From Prorocentrum cordatum (taxonomy: Eukaryota; Sar; Dinophyceae; Prorocentrales; Prorocentraceae), in contig CAUYUJ010015019.1 in NCBI GenBank assembly GCA_963575745.1, positions 165,234-229,233 on the forward strand: a DNA stretch of 64,000 nt, written 5' to 3'. The notes under the pieces were generated by a model. It had not been told where the DNA came from. It did no database searches and saw only the letters and a program-made list of their open reading frames with translations. Of this stretch, positions 63,916-64,000 are shown one piece after another (the stretch's first letter is position 1; every line of letters starts with the position of its first letter). A program made the translations under genes and the position numbers.

Positions 63916-64000
63916 TTAGGTCGGGCCTGTCCCCCTGCAGGGGGATTTTGGACGAAAAATAAAAAATACCCAACAATATATAAAAGAAATGAAACATAGT
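63916..64000. mobile_element. Family A MITE, copy 8 (runs off the window)
   Basis: TTAGGTCGGGCCTGTCCCCC at the left, then AT-rich sequence to the end of the window. Confidence 0.75.

Overview
The window looks like dinoflagellate nuclear DNA. It is GC-rich, with very long GGA/TCC, GAC and G-run tracts, almost no intact genes, and a dense mass of retroelements and short foldback elements. The decisive marker is the dinoflagellate spliced-leader (SL) sequence, which occurs twice as a full 22-nt match on the minus strand (13954-13975 and 53121-53142), each time directly upstream of decayed coding sequence. The species cannot be fixed from sequence alone; a Prorocentrum-like or similar repeat-rich dinoflagellate would fit. 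There is one 100-base assembly gap (16240-16339).

Layout. 1-5.2 kb: GGA microsatellites and dispersed foldback repeats. 5.3-13.98 kb (minus): a nearly full-length, decayed LINE. It carries a genomic SL at its 5' end, then a zinc-finger/coiled-coil region, an AP-type endonuclease, reverse transcriptase (RT), RNase H, Cys-rich knuckles and a repetitive tail. GGA tracts bracket it. Its RT is split by a 1154-bp element with terminal inverted repeats and an 8-bp target duplication; removing the element plus one duplication copy restores the RT frame. A second, inverted copy of that element lies at 39343-40516. 14-24.5 kb: microsatellites, the gap, a ~101-bp tandem array with a ~302-bp higher-order period, and many foldback elements. 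24.5-30.9 kb (minus): a decayed tyrosine-recombinase (DIRS/Ngaro-like) retroelement with RT, RNase H, recombinase and a methyltransferase-like 3' domain, flanked by what look like split direct repeats. 31-41 kb: clustered and nested short inverted-repeat elements, plus a 5'-truncated LINE piece (33.3-34.4 kb). 41-50 kb: TCC and GAC microsatellite country with more foldback elements. 51.2-53.1 kb (minus): an SL-headed, probably retroposed gene ending in a RING-type finger, interrupted by an RNase H-bearing LINE piece. 53-64 kb: foldback repeats, one plausible OB-fold-like exon (57.2-57.6 kb) and one possible hypothetical coding segment (58.6-59.0 kb).

No operon, CRISPR array, rRNA or convincing tRNA was found. 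Besides the autonomous retroelements, at least a dozen families of short palindromic elements (roughly 100-220 bp) recur, often nested. One family (TTA-flanked, AT-rich centre) has eight copies here. I label families A-N for cross-reference only; the letters are mine, not published names.
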